Positions 1-7,120 of a stretch of DNA of 21,235 nucleotides are shown here, piece by piece. The notes under the pieces are model-generated. The model was not told the origin of the DNA, searched no databases, and worked only from the letters and a program-made list of their open reading frames with translations. Both the position numbers and the translations under genes were made by a program. Where the stretch lies: positions 18,727-39,961 of the forward strand of contig DBWF01000044.1 of the NCBI GenBank assembly GCA_002308275.1, written 5' to 3'. The DNA comes from Caryophanales bacterium UBA1245. GTDB taxonomy: Bacteria; Bacillota_I; Bacilli_A; ML615J-28; CAG-313. Positions within the stretch are counted from its first letter, which is position 1. Every line of letters begins with the position of its first letter.

Positions 1-1139
1 CCACTTCTTTTACTCATTTTAACTTCTTCACCATTTTGCATTACGCGAACCATTTGTAATAATTCAACATCAATGAGTGAACTATCACCACCAACCATTT
101 GAACGGCGGCTTTTAGACGGTCAACATAACCATGATGGTCAGCACCTAATACATCGATTAAATGGTCGTAACCCCTTGATAATTTATTTGCATGATATGC
201 GATATCTGGTAAAAGGTATGTGTAGCTACCATCACTCTTGATAATAACACGGTCTTTTTCATCCCCATAAAGGGAAGTTTTTAAGAAAGTGGCACCATCT
301 TGAACATAAGTATAGCCATCGGTTGTTAATTTATTGATAACATTTTCTACAGCATGTGAAACATATAAGCTCTTTTCACTAAACCAAACATCAAAATGGA
401 CATTGAAACGAGCCAAATCTTGTTGTAAGTTACCAAGTAGAATCTTAGTACCATATTCTCTAAAGAAATCAAGATCAAAGTTATTTAAGTATTCATCATC
501 GTATTCACTTCTTAACTTTTCCGCAATCTTAATGATTTCTTTTCCATGATACATATCATCATCAAGTTCAAATGGTAGGCCAAATAACTCTTTATAACGT
601 TCATAAACGCTTTTCGCCATATTAGTAATTTGGTTACCAGCATCATTTACATAGTGTTCACGGGTTACCACATATCCACATTTTTCTAAGACGTTAGCTA
701 AAGAGTCACCATAAGCGGCACCACGACCATGGCCAATATGTAAGTAACCAGTTGGGTTTGCGGAAACAAACTCAAGGTCAATCTTTTGACCATTACCGAT
801 ATTATTAGAACCATAATTAGCATCAGTTAATACTTTATTTATAACTTCTAAAAGATAATCTAGATCAATTGTAAAATTAATGAATCCTGCTCCAGCAACG
901 CTTGCATCTTTAACATGCAAACTTACTAAGTCTAGTTTTTCAACAATCTCTTTAGCAATTAAAACCGGTGCTTTATGGGCAACTCGTGCTAGACGCATTG
1001 CAACATTAGTTGCATAGTCACCATTAGTAGCATCTTTTGGCACTTCTAAGACAATTTCTAAATCATCAGTTGGAAGTCCTAAACTTATAATTGCTTCTTT
1101 TAAGGCGTTTCTAATGTCATCTAAAAATTTTGTAATCAT
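1..1139 (-). CDS. argS: Arginyl-tRNA synthetase, 3' end cut by window edge
   Basis: Class I aminoacyl-tRNA synthetase that charges tRNA-Arg with arginine in the cytoplasm. About 379 codons are visible from the ATG at 1139-1137; the frame is still open at base 1, so the C-terminal tRNA-binding domain is missing. The start reads MITKFLDDIRNALKEAI, typical of the N-terminal Add-1 domain. The class I signature appears as SANPTGYLHIGHGRGAAYGD near residue 130, and the second ATP-binding signature as VKMSKRSG at the window edge. A ribosome site AAAGGAGTC (1153-1145) lies a few bases before the ATG. It has its own promoter between it and the terminator of the preceding gene, so it is probably transcribed alone or heads a unit that continues off the window. 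Identification is firm. Confidence 0.97.
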   Translation of the reverse strand, partial: MITKFLDDIRNALKEAIISLGLPTDDLEIVLEVPKDATNGDYATNVAMRLARVAHKAPVLIAKEIVEKLDLVSLHVKDASVAGAGFINFTIDLDYLLEVINKVLTDANYGSNNIGNGQKIDLEFVSANPTGYLHIGHGRGAAYGDSLANVLEKCGYVVTREHYVNDAGNQITNMAKSVYERYKELFGLPFELDDDMYHGKEIIKIAEKLRSEYDDEYLNNFDLDFFREYGTKILLGNLQQDLARFNVHFDVWFSEKSLYVSHAVENVINKLTTDGYTYVQDGATFLKTSLYGDEKDRVIIKSDGSYTYLLPDIAYHANKLSRGYDHLIDVLGADHHGYVDRLKAAVQMVGGDSSLIDVELLQMVRVMQNGEEVKMSKRS

Positions 1140-1163
1140 AATAAGACTCCTTTAATTAGCATT

Positions 1164-1192
1164 ATTGTACCACAATATCGAAAAAAAGTCAA
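1164..1192 (-). promoter_or_regulatory. SigA-type promoter of argS
   Basis: On the minus strand TTGACT (1192-1187) is followed after exactly 17 bases by TACAAT (1169-1164). The start codon of argS lies 24 bases further on, with the ribosome site between. The promoter sits immediately after the terminator of the upstream acetyltransferase gene. Confidence 0.8.
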
Positions 1193-1195
1193 AAC

Positions 1196-1219
1196 AAAAA
1201 AGCTAATTGCTTAGCTTTT
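1196..1219 (-). terminator. Intrinsic terminator after the GNAT gene
   Basis: Read on the minus strand, AGCTAA and TTAGCT (extended by A-T pairs) form a hairpin with a 4-base loop (1207-1210), followed by a run of T. It begins one base after the stop codon of the acetyltransferase. The stem is AT-rich, so strength is uncertain. Confidence 0.7.
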
Positions 1220-1220
1220 G

Positions 1221-1913
1221 TTAATTCTTCATTGTTCCATCAGGTTCTTTAATTTTTTTAAGCTGATGCCAGATAATTGGATTTGTAAAATTAGTCTTTA
1301 AAAAGAGCGATTTTAAGTTATAATCATTTTCAGCCGGGAAAGTAACTGTTAAAAAATTTGACACACTGCATGCACGGAAGATTAACTCTTTTAATAGAGC
1401 ATAAGCAATACCTCTTTTACGATACTCTTCCTTAACACCTAGAAATTTAACGTTTACTTCACCAATTGATTCATCAAAATCAGCTACAATAAAGCCAACC
1501 GGTGAATAAATCTTCTCTTTTTTAACCTTATCAATCGTAAATTCTCTTTTAGCGAAAGCATAAATCCAAAAATCTTTATTGACATAATCGCTTTTACGAA
1601 ACTTATCAACATCTTCTTGGGTAATCTTTTCTTTTTCATAGCAAATATTGAATAGATTAACAAAATATTTAAGCGTTGATTCTACCACCGTATGCATAAA
1701 GAAATGATCATTGATTGGACGCATCTTTAACACACTATAGTCATTAATCATTTTAATGTATTTGGTGTCAAGATAGTCACGATACAAAACTTCATTATAT
1801 TTTTCATCGCTAACAATCATCATATCACGGCGAAGACCACTGCGAAGGGTATTATAATATGGTCCCATTGATGTTGCGCAAGGGTTATTTAGATATTTTT
1901 CTTTTGCATCCAT
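1221..1913 (-). CDS. GNAT family N-acetyltransferase
   Basis: A 230-residue cytoplasmic protein of the GCN5-related acetyltransferase superfamily, which moves an acetyl group from acetyl-CoA to an amine. The C-terminal half carries the fold: strands around residues 139-160 (GFIVADFDES, VNVKFLGV) lead into the acetyl-CoA pyrophosphate loop RKRGIA (165-170) and the following helix. The N-terminal half begins with NPCATSMGPYY (10-20), a segment I associate with GNAT proteins of gut Bacillota; its role is not known to me. The ATG at 1913-1911 has AGGAGA (1926-1921) seven bases upstream. That ribosome site directly abuts the T-run ending the 6S-like RNA, and no separate promoter is visible between them, so expression probably depends on readthrough from the RNA promoter. 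The substrate cannot be told from sequence. Confidence 0.85.
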   Translation of the reverse strand: MDAKEKYLNNPCATSMGPYYNTLRSGLRRDMMIVSDEKYNEVLYRDYLDTKYIKMINDYSVLKMRPINDHFFMHTVVESTLKYFVNLFNICYEKEKITQEDVDKFRKSDYVNKDFWIYAFAKREFTIDKVKKEKIYSPVGFIVADFDESIGEVNVKFLGVKEEYRKRGIAYALLKELIFRACSVSNFLTVTFPAENDYNLKSLFLKTNFTNPIIWHQLKKIKEPDGTMKN

Positions 1914-1926
1914 TGCAAATTCTCCT

Positions 1927-2111
1927 AAAAAAAAGTACCCAGCGAGCCGTTATCACAATGCGTCAACCGCATTTATTAAAAGGGCGGTCATCTCTATTTG
2001 GTAACTCATTAGGATTCCTATTACTTTGATAGGCTTTCAACACCGAGCACCCTCAACAACCTATGATATTTCGTTCGGGTCGCAGATAAATGAAACACGA
2101 ACTCTCCAGGC
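1927..2111 (-). ncRNA. ssrS: Structured RNA, probable 6S RNA
   Basis: About 185 nt, from a predicted start at 2111 to the T-run at 1934-1927, with no gene inside. 6S RNA binds the sigma-A RNA polymerase holoenzyme by imitating an open promoter. Its two ends pair: 2111-2100 with 1937-1948 gives 11 of 12 pairs, counting G-U. Inside is a large asymmetric bubble; its 3' side holds the hairpin AAUGCG/CGCAUU (1973-1957). Beyond the bubble a second stem pairs 2054-2044 with 1980-1990, with one C-C mismatch. The tip holds the hairpin CCUAU/AUAGG (2033-2017). Near the 5' end is GUUCG (2102-2098), and later UGCUCGG followed by GAAAGCC, both resembling what I recall of 6S sequences. Length, closed ends, central bubble and own promoter all fit. 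The alternative is a cis-acting leader of the GNAT gene. Confidence 0.7.
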
Positions 2112-2117
2112 AATTAT

Positions 2118-2146
2118 ATTATACCAAAAAAAATTAAGACATTCAA
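2118..2146 (-). promoter_or_regulatory. Promoter of the 6S-like RNA
   Basis: TTGAAT (2146-2141), 17 bases, then TATAAT (2123-2118) on the minus strand, with a second overlapping TATAAT at 2118-2113. Transcription is expected to begin near 2111, which matches the first paired base of the RNA's closing stem. Confidence 0.85.
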
Positions 2147-2161
2147 GCATAAATAAGTATG

Positions 2162-2190
2162 AAAAAAACCAACTATTTTCATAGTTGGTT
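2162..2190 (-). terminator. Intrinsic terminator of the metK-GH4-kinase unit
   Basis: On the minus strand AACCAACTAT (2190-2181), loop GAAA, then ATAGTTGGTT (2176-2167) leads into a T-run (2168-2162). The 10-bp stem begins inside the kinase stop codon and ends about 16 bases before the 6S-like RNA promoter. Confidence 0.9.
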
Positions 2191-3206
2191 TAGGTTTTTG
2201 GTAATTGTTCACCAGCAAGTGCAACTTGTCTGATAATGTCCTCGCGAACCTCATAAGATGGGTAGCTACCACTCGCAATTTCCATTGCCCAAATGACCGC
2301 ACCGCTTGCGGGAGAGGCATTTAATACATGGAAAACGCATTTTGGTTTAACATTTTGACTGACAAAATTCATAAAGAAGTTTTGCATATGAGGAGCAGTT
2401 GCTTTAGACCATACAGAACCCGCTAAAACGACATTAACTTCACTATCAAAATGTAAGTTATTGATACATCCCGCAGTGCTTCTAGCTAAGTTTTGGCCAA
2501 CTTGCTCGAGAATTTCAATTGCAACTTCATCACCATCATTTGCGGCTTGGAAAACCATCTTGATAATTTCCGTACTACCAAATGATTTTTGTTCATAAGC
2601 ATGCACAATGTAGTCTAGGAAGAGTTCATTTGATGGAATTTGGAAACGGTCCATTAACATTTTAGCAAGAATTGTAGGTTTACCTAAACGATAAAAGCTA
2701 TCATAAACTGCTTGATAAGTCCGACGTACAATAAATGAGCCACCAGCTTCATCGCCAGAAATATAACCAACGCCACCAACTTGTAAAAATTGGCCACGAT
2801 CATCAACACCAACTGTTACAGTACCCGTTCCATTAATTGAACAAATACCTTTACCATTTGGTGAAGCAGCTTTAACGCCTAAGATTCCATCATTTTCTAA
2901 TTGAAATTTCTTAAAACCAAGTTCACTAATAACGCGGTTTAATTCCTTCTTTTGTGAAGCAATATCAGCACCCGCAAGACCGAATGCGGCGGCTTCAATA
3001 TCATCAATTGTCAGATTGTGACGTTCAAAAAGGGTTGCTAGGTGTTCACCCATTACTCTTTTCGTCCCCGCATAACTATCTTTTAGGGCTTCATGGCTAC
3101 AAGTGCCCATTCTAATGGCATCAAAAAACTTGCCTTCGGTAGTAAATAAGAAATAATCGGTTTTGGTATTGCCACCATCAACACCAAGTAAGTACTTATT
3201 TTTCAT
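2190..3206 (-). CDS. BadF/BcrA-type sugar kinase (GlcNAc/glucosamine kinase-like)
   Basis: A 338-residue ATP-dependent kinase of the ASKHA fold, in the BadF/BadG/BcrA/BcrD ATPase family, which includes N-acetylglucosamine and glucosamine kinases. The N-terminal phosphate loop is GVDGGNTKTD (8-17), with Asp10 as the metal-linked residue. Asp106 in ENDG is the likely catalytic base. The second phosphate loop is INGTGTVTVG (124-133), followed by ISGDEAGGSF (149-158). The adenosine region is LAGSVWSKA (261-269). Its ATG lies inside the last codons of the GH4 gene, an 11-base overlap, so translation is probably coupled. The pairing with a GH4 enzyme, which needs 6-phosphorylated glycosides, suggests it phosphorylates either the imported disaccharide or the amino sugar released from it. 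Which of these is not decidable here. Confidence 0.85.
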   Translation of the reverse strand: MKNKYLLGVDGGNTKTDYFLFTTEGKFFDAIRMGTCSHEALKDSYAGTKRVMGEHLATLFERHNLTIDDIEAAAFGLAGADIASQKKELNRVISELGFKKFQLENDGILGVKAASPNGKGICSINGTGTVTVGVDDRGQFLQVGGVGYISGDEAGGSFIVRRTYQAVYDSFYRLGKPTILAKMLMDRFQIPSNELFLDYIVHAYEQKSFGSTEIIKMVFQAANDGDEVAIEILEQVGQNLARSTAGCINNLHFDSEVNVVLAGSVWSKATAPHMQNFFMNFVSQNVKPKCVFHVLNASPASGAVIWAMEIASGSYPSYEVREDIIRQVALAGEQLPKT

Positions 3207-4485
3207 TCTTTACTGGGAAGAATTGTGGTAAATATTCTTTGTGAGCTTCAAGCATTTCTTCAAAGCAAGCCATTGAAGTATTAAGGTCACTCATTAGTGG
3301 ATTCATAACCATTGCTCGAATTGCTTCTTCTCTGTCACCAGTGATTGCGGCTTGAACAGCATGACGTTCATAAGCCTTAATCATTTGGATGTATTCTTTA
3401 ATATGTTCGCTAGTTACATGAGTAGCCTTGATTGGTTTAGCACCATCTTTACCGATAACAGCCTGAATTTCAACAGCATCATCATCACGTAAGAAATCAA
3501 GAGCACCATGATTCAAAACATTGACAACATGTACTTCTTGTAAGTCGTTATAAATAGCATTAACTAAGTTAACCGCAACTTCACTATATCTTGCACCACC
3601 ACGTTTTGATAATTGTTCTGGTTTTGTGTAAAGAGTAGGTTGTTGATATAATTCAAGAAGTTGTTCTTCTAATTCCATACATACTTCAGCACGGCATTTT
3701 TCAGCGTGTTTAACTTTTTCTAACTTGCTATCATGTAAATAATAGTATTCAAGATATGAAGATGGAATACCGCCAATAGCTTTAATTTGTTCAGCACTAA
3801 AGCCACTTGCCGGAATATTCTTCATTGCTTCACTATTAACACCAGCTTCTAAAGCTTCGCCTAAATAATCTTTACCATTAGCCATAATTGAAGTAACATA
3901 AGTGAAATGGTTAAGACCAATATATTCAACTTGGGCATCAGGTAAATTTAGACGACGTTTAATACCATCAATCATATTAATTGGAACATTACATAAGCCC
4001 ATCATCTTAACATTAGTATGGTTAAGTAAAGCTTGTGCAATTAAGCCAGATGGATTTGAGAAATTGATTAACCAGGCATTTGGACAGCACTTTTCCATAA
4101 TTGAAACAATCTTTAACATGGCAGGAATAGTTCTAAATGCTTTAAACATTCCACCCATACCACAAGTTTCTTGACCAATAAGGTTATACTTAAGTGGAAT
4201 CCGTTCATCTTTTTGACGAGCAGGAAGTTTACCAACTCTGATTTGGGCTAAAACGAAGTCAGCACCAGTTAGGGCTTCTTCATAATCCATTGTTAAAACA
4301 ACTTTGCAAGGTAAACCTGCATGTTCAACCATTCTTTTAGCTAAGCCACCAACGATTGTTAGTTTTCTTTCATCAATATCCATTAGATATAATTCACTAA
4401 CAGGTAGGGTTGCTCTTTTGTTAATTAAACCTTCAATTAATTCTGGTGTGTATGTGCTACCAGCACCGATAATACAAATTTTCAT
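3196..4485 (-). CDS. Family GH4 6-phospho-glycosidase (6-phospho-beta-glucosidase-like)
   Basis: A 429-residue cytoplasmic enzyme of glycoside hydrolase family 4, which splits 6-phosphorylated disaccharides by an NAD- and Mn-dependent redox-elimination mechanism. The NAD loop is GAGSTYTPELIEG (7-19). NPSG (144-147) and CNVP (165-168) are family hallmarks; Cys165 and His193 in GLNHF are the expected metal ligands. Length is normal for the family. The overall pattern is nearest the LicH/CelF type 6-phospho-beta-glucosidases rather than alpha-galactosidases, but specificity is inferred. The ribosome site AAAGGAGC (4503-4496) overlaps the metK stop codon and lies 11 bases from the ATG, so the gene is read on the metK transcript. 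No PTS gene is present in the window; the overlapping downstream kinase may supply the phosphorylated substrate. Confidence 0.92.
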   Translation of the reverse strand: MKICIIGAGSTYTPELIEGLINKRATLPVSELYLMDIDERKLTIVGGLAKRMVEHAGLPCKVVLTMDYEEALTGADFVLAQIRVGKLPARQKDERIPLKYNLIGQETCGMGGMFKAFRTIPAMLKIVSIMEKCCPNAWLINFSNPSGLIAQALLNHTNVKMMGLCNVPINMIDGIKRRLNLPDAQVEYIGLNHFTYVTSIMANGKDYLGEALEAGVNSEAMKNIPASGFSAEQIKAIGGIPSSYLEYYYLHDSKLEKVKHAEKCRAEVCMELEEQLLELYQQPTLYTKPEQLSKRGGARYSEVAVNLVNAIYNDLQEVHVVNVLNHGALDFLRDDDAVEIQAVIGKDGAKPIKATHVTSEHIKEYIQMIKAYERHAVQAAITGDREEAIRAMVMNPLMSDLNTSMACFEEMLEAHKEYLPQFFPVKNEK

Positions 4486-4501
4486 AATTTTTCTAGCTCC
4501 T

Positions 4502-5644
4502 TTACTTATTGTATTGCTTTAATTCTTCTACTTTATCTAATCTTTCCCATGGAAGATCTAAATCCAAGCGGCCAAAATGACCATAATTTGATACTTGACG
4601 ATAAATTGGTCTTCTTAAATCTAATTCTTTAATAATTCCTTTTGGTGATAAATCAAAATGCTTTTCAATAATAGCAATTAGTTCTTCATCACTTAATTTA
4701 GAAGTTCCAAAAGTATCAACAAGTAACGATGTATTGTGATCAACACCAATGACATACGAAACTTGGATTTCAATTTTCTTTGCTAGCCCTGCCGCAACGA
4801 TATTTTTAGCAATGTATCTAGCATAATAACTAGCACTGCGGTCAACTTTAGTTGGATCTTTTCCACTAAATGCTCCACCGCCATGTCTAGCGTATCCACC
4901 ATATGTATCAACAATTAGCTTGCGACCTGTAAGACCAGTATCTCCTTTAGGTCCACCAATAACAAAACGACCTGTTGGATTAACTAAAATTTCAGTTTGT
5001 TCATCAATTAATTCTTCTGGTAAAACCGGTAAGATAACTTCTTTTGTGATTAGTTGTTTAAGTTCAGCTTCCGTTATATTTTCATCGTGTTGAGTTGATA
5101 CAACAATCGTAGCAAGTCTTTTAACCGCACCAGCTTCATCATATTCAACACTGACTTGAGTCTTACCATCAGGTCTTAAGCAAGTAAGAATGCCCTTCTT
5201 TCTGACATCAGCTAAACGTTTAGCAAGCTTTTGGGCTAAAACAATTGGCATTGGCATAAATTCTGGTGTTTCATCACAAGCAAATCCAAACATAATTCCT
5301 TGGTCACCAGCACCATCTTTATCAACACCCATTGCAATATCCGGTGATTGTTCATTAATTGATACTAAAACAGCTAGGTTTTCCGCATCAAAACCATATT
5401 TACCGCGGTTATAGCCGATATCATTAACCACATTACGAACAATTTTTTGGACATCACAATAACCAACCGTTGTAATTTCACCCATTACTAAAACGAGTCC
5501 AGTTGTTACACAAGTTTCACAAGCCACTCTAGCATTAGGGTCTTGTCTTAAAATGTCATCAAGAATCGCATCACTGATTTGGTCACAAATTTTATCGGGA
5601 TGACCTTCAGTTACCGCTTCTGATGTAAAAATCTTACGATACAT
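4502..5644 (-). CDS. metK: S-adenosylmethionine synthetase
   Basis: A 380-residue cytoplasmic enzyme that makes S-adenosylmethionine from methionine and ATP. The ATP-site motif EGHPDK (13-18, with His15) and the signature GAGDQGIMFG (111-120) are intact, as is the glycine-rich GGGAFSGKDPTKVDRS phosphate loop in the second half. Length is in the usual 380-400 range. The ATG at 5644-5642 has AGGAGG (5656-5651) six bases upstream. It has its own promoter, with no SAM-riboswitch-like leader in the short 5' region, and is followed after 16 bases by the GH4 gene. The upstream pseudouridine synthase ends 65 bases before without a visible hairpin, so readthrough from it is also likely. Confidence 0.98.
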   Translation of the reverse strand: MYRKIFTSEAVTEGHPDKICDQISDAILDDILRQDPNARVACETCVTTGLVLVMGEITTVGYCDVQKIVRNVVNDIGYNRGKYGFDAENLAVLVSINEQSPDIAMGVDKDGAGDQGIMFGFACDETPEFMPMPIVLAQKLAKRLADVRKKGILTCLRPDGKTQVSVEYDEAGAVKRLATIVVSTQHDENITEAELKQLITKEVILPVLPEELIDEQTEILVNPTGRFVIGGPKGDTGLTGRKLIVDTYGGYARHGGGAFSGKDPTKVDRSASYYARYIAKNIVAAGLAKKIEIQVSYVIGVDHNTSLLVDTFGTSKLSDEELIAIIEKHFDLSPKGIIKELDLRRPIYRQVSNYGHFGRLDLDLPWERLDKVEELKQYNK

Positions 5645-5670
5645 AATAATTCCTCCTACACAGCATATTA

Positions 5671-5699
5671 ATTATACATTTCTTTTAGTAAATATACAA
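5671..5699 (-). promoter_or_regulatory. Promoter of metK
   Basis: TTGTAT (5699-5694), 17 bases, then TATAAT (5676-5671) on the minus strand. The -10 box is preceded by TG directly before it. The start codon follows 26 bases downstream with AGGAGG between, leaving no room for a metabolite-sensing leader. Confidence 0.8.
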
Positions 5700-5709
5700 G
5701 ACTAACACC

Positions 5710-6390
5710 TTATAATTTTAGATCTTTTAGATACTTCTTCCATTTAGATGATTTAGGCAAGCAAGAAAGGTTTACCATTTCATCTTTGGTTGGATGTTTA
5801 AAAGAAATGTTTGTACAAGCAAGCATTAAATCACCCCGCTCTTTAGGATTTCCATATAAGCAATCGCCAACTAGTGGATGACCAAAATGCGCAAGTTGTA
5901 CTCTTATTTGGTGGTGACGACCAGTTAAAAGGTGGACTTTGATAAGTGTTTTATCGTCAAAAATAGCTAATACTTCAAACCATAATTCACATTTTTGACC
6001 TGTTCCGGCTTTGACAACCGCAACTTTTTTATTAGTTTCTTCATTGAGAAGCCAGTCAGTTAGTTTCTGTCCTTGTTCAATTTTGCCACGGACAACTGCT
6101 AAATAGGTTTTATCCCATTGATGCTCTTTGATTGCTTCACTTAAGCGTGATGCACACTTGCTCGTTTTAGCAAGTACTAAAATTCCTTCTGTCATCCGGT
6201 CAAGCCGGTGAACTAAGCCTAAATAGACATTACCCTCTTTGGCATATTTATCTTTTAAATACGCTTTTGCAAGAACAGTAACATCGACATCTTTAGTGTG
6301 ATCAGCCTGTGATAAGAGTCCGGCTGGCTTATTAATAACTAATAAATGATTATCTTCGTAGATAATTAAACTTTCAAAATCGACTTTCAT
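5710..6390 (-). CDS. RluA-family RNA pseudouridine synthase
   Basis: A 226-residue enzyme that isomerises uridine to pseudouridine in structured RNA. The catalytic motif is HRLDRMTEG (61-69) with Asp64 as the nucleophile; most relatives have HRLDRxTSG, so Glu replaces the usual Ser. The second family motif is TGRHHQIRVQLAHFGHPLVGD in the C-terminal half. There is no N-terminal S4 domain, and the protein is shorter than RluC or RluD, fitting a compact RluA/YlyB-like form; the target RNA position cannot be assigned. The ATG at 6390-6388 is preceded by GGGTGA. It is transcribed away from the solo helix-turn-helix gene, with two divergent promoters between them, and probably reads through into metK. 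Confidence 0.93.
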   Translation of the reverse strand: MKVDFESLIIYEDNHLLVINKPAGLLSQADHTKDVDVTVLAKAYLKDKYAKEGNVYLGLVHRLDRMTEGILVLAKTSKCASRLSEAIKEHQWDKTYLAVVRGKIEQGQKLTDWLLNEETNKKVAVVKAGTGQKCELWFEVLAIFDDKTLIKVHLLTGRHHQIRVQLAHFGHPLVGDCLYGNPKERGDLMLACTNISFKHPTKDEMVNLSCLPKSSKWKKYLKDLKL

Positions 6391-6407
6391 GTCTTTTCAC
6401 CCTGTTT

Positions 6408-6436
6408 ATTATACCATAAATGTCAATTTTAAGCAA
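6408..6436 (-). promoter_or_regulatory. Promoter of the RluA-family gene
   Basis: TATAAT (6413-6408) on the minus strand, preceded after 17 bases by TTGCTT (6436-6431). A perfect TTGACA also occurs at 6426-6421, but it is only 7 bases from the -10 box and cannot be its -35 element. Predicted start is near 6401. Confidence 0.7.
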
Positions 6437-6497
6437 AAGAAAAATAATTACTAGTAATGTTGTTAAAGAAAAATTACCGACTTAAATGGGAAAAAAT

Positions 6498-6531
6498 TAA
6501 CAATATAATTGCAACGATTCAATAATTGTTA
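6498..6531. repeat. Inverted repeat around the HTH-gene promoter
   Basis: TAACAAT (6498-6504) is repeated in inverted orientation as ATTGTTA (6525-6531). The arms are separated by 20 bases, centre to centre 27, and lie on either side of the -35 box, the second arm touching the -10 box. This is a plausible operator, perhaps for the adjacent DNA-binding protein, but in an AT-rich region such a 7-base repeat could be chance. Confidence 0.35.
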
Positions 6532-6537
6532 TATAAT
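6509..6537 (+). promoter_or_regulatory. Promoter of the solo HTH gene
   Basis: TTGCAA (6509-6514), 17 bases, then TATAAT (6532-6537). The ribosome site AGAGGTG (6554-6560) and the ATG at 6567 follow at normal distances. Confidence 0.8.
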
Positions 6538-6566
6538 ACAAATAAGACAAATTAGAGGTGAATAAA

Positions 6567-7085
6567 ATGATTCAAGGACAAGAAAAAGTAATTGTTAATC
6601 CACAAGGTGAACTTGAAGTTATTCAAGAACCTGAATTAACACTTTATCAACAATACTTACAACGTCGTAAACACTATACTGCTAGCGAAAGAAAGAAAAT
6701 CAGAACCATTATTAAACTCATCAATGGGGAAATAAATGGTACAAAAGCTGCCACAACCTTAAAACTTACGACTCGTCAAGTACGAAATCTAAAGCGTCAA
6801 GTTTTGGAGGAAGGTTTAGATGGCGTCGTTCATAAAAATAAACAACATAAACCATATAATACTTACAATCCAGAACTAAGCACTTGGATTTGTAAATTAT
6901 ATCGTAAAGAATATCGTGGTACTAACTTTAGTGAATTTGCAAGAATCATCCAAGACGAATACGATGTAACCGCATCAAGAAGCACAATCTACAACTTCTT
7001 ACGCCGTGGAAGAATCAGAAGTCCACAACGTAAAGTGCATAAGAAAAAGATTGTTGCACCTACAAATACCACAGAAAGGCAATAA
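6567..7085 (+). CDS. Solo helix-turn-helix protein, ISNCY-transposase-like DNA-binding domain
   Basis: A 172-residue basic protein. Residues 41-82 resemble the first helix-turn-helix of ISNCY-type transposases: an Arg/Lys-rich helix, a GTKAATTLKLTTRQVRNL recognition unit, and EEGLDGVVHKNK. Residues 101-150 form a second helical unit ending STIYNFLRRGRI. The tail is Lys/Arg-rich. The DDE integrase domain that should follow is absent, with a clean stop, own promoter, own terminator and no terminal inverted repeats visible, so it may be a domesticated transposase domain acting as a DNA-binding regulator. An in-frame GTG at 6558 is possible, but it forms part of the ribosome site AGAGGTG, so I chose the ATG at 6567, six bases after it. 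The alternative is a decayed insertion-sequence remnant. Function unknown. Confidence 0.75.
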   Translation: MIQGQEKVIVNPQGELEVIQEPELTLYQQYLQRRKHYTASERKKIRTIIKLINGEINGTKAATTLKLTTRQVRNLKRQVLEEGLDGVVHKNKQHKPYNTYNPELSTWICKLYRKEYRGTNFSEFARIIQDEYDVTASRSTIYNFLRRGRIRSPQRKVHKKKIVAPTNTTERQ

Positions 7086-7114
7086 GTTCTTAATTTTTTA
7101 AGAACTTATTTTAT
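7081..7114 (+). terminator. Terminator overlapping the HTH gene stop codon
   Basis: AATAAGTTCTTAA (7081-7093), a TTTT loop, and TTAAGAACTTATT (7098-7110) form a perfect 13-bp stem followed by TTAT. The hairpin contains the TAA stop of the HTH gene and ends about 10 bases before the ATG of ispG. Confidence 0.8.
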
Positions 7115-7120
7115 CTAATT

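Noticed and set aside
1927..2111. SAM, lysine, M-box, T-box riboswitch, SRP RNA, tmRNA or RNase P RNA
   Set aside because: I looked for their signature sequences from memory and found none, whereas the paired ends, bubble and GUUCG segment fit 6S RNA.
2114..2320. 68-residue minus-strand reading frame
   Set aside because: It overlaps the kinase 3' end in another frame, runs through the terminator and the RNA promoter, and has no ribosome site or recognisable protein.
6408..6426. Perfect TTGACA beside TATAAT upstream of the RluA-family gene
   Set aside because: The spacing is only 7 bases, too short for one promoter; TTGCTT at 17 bases is the better -35 box.
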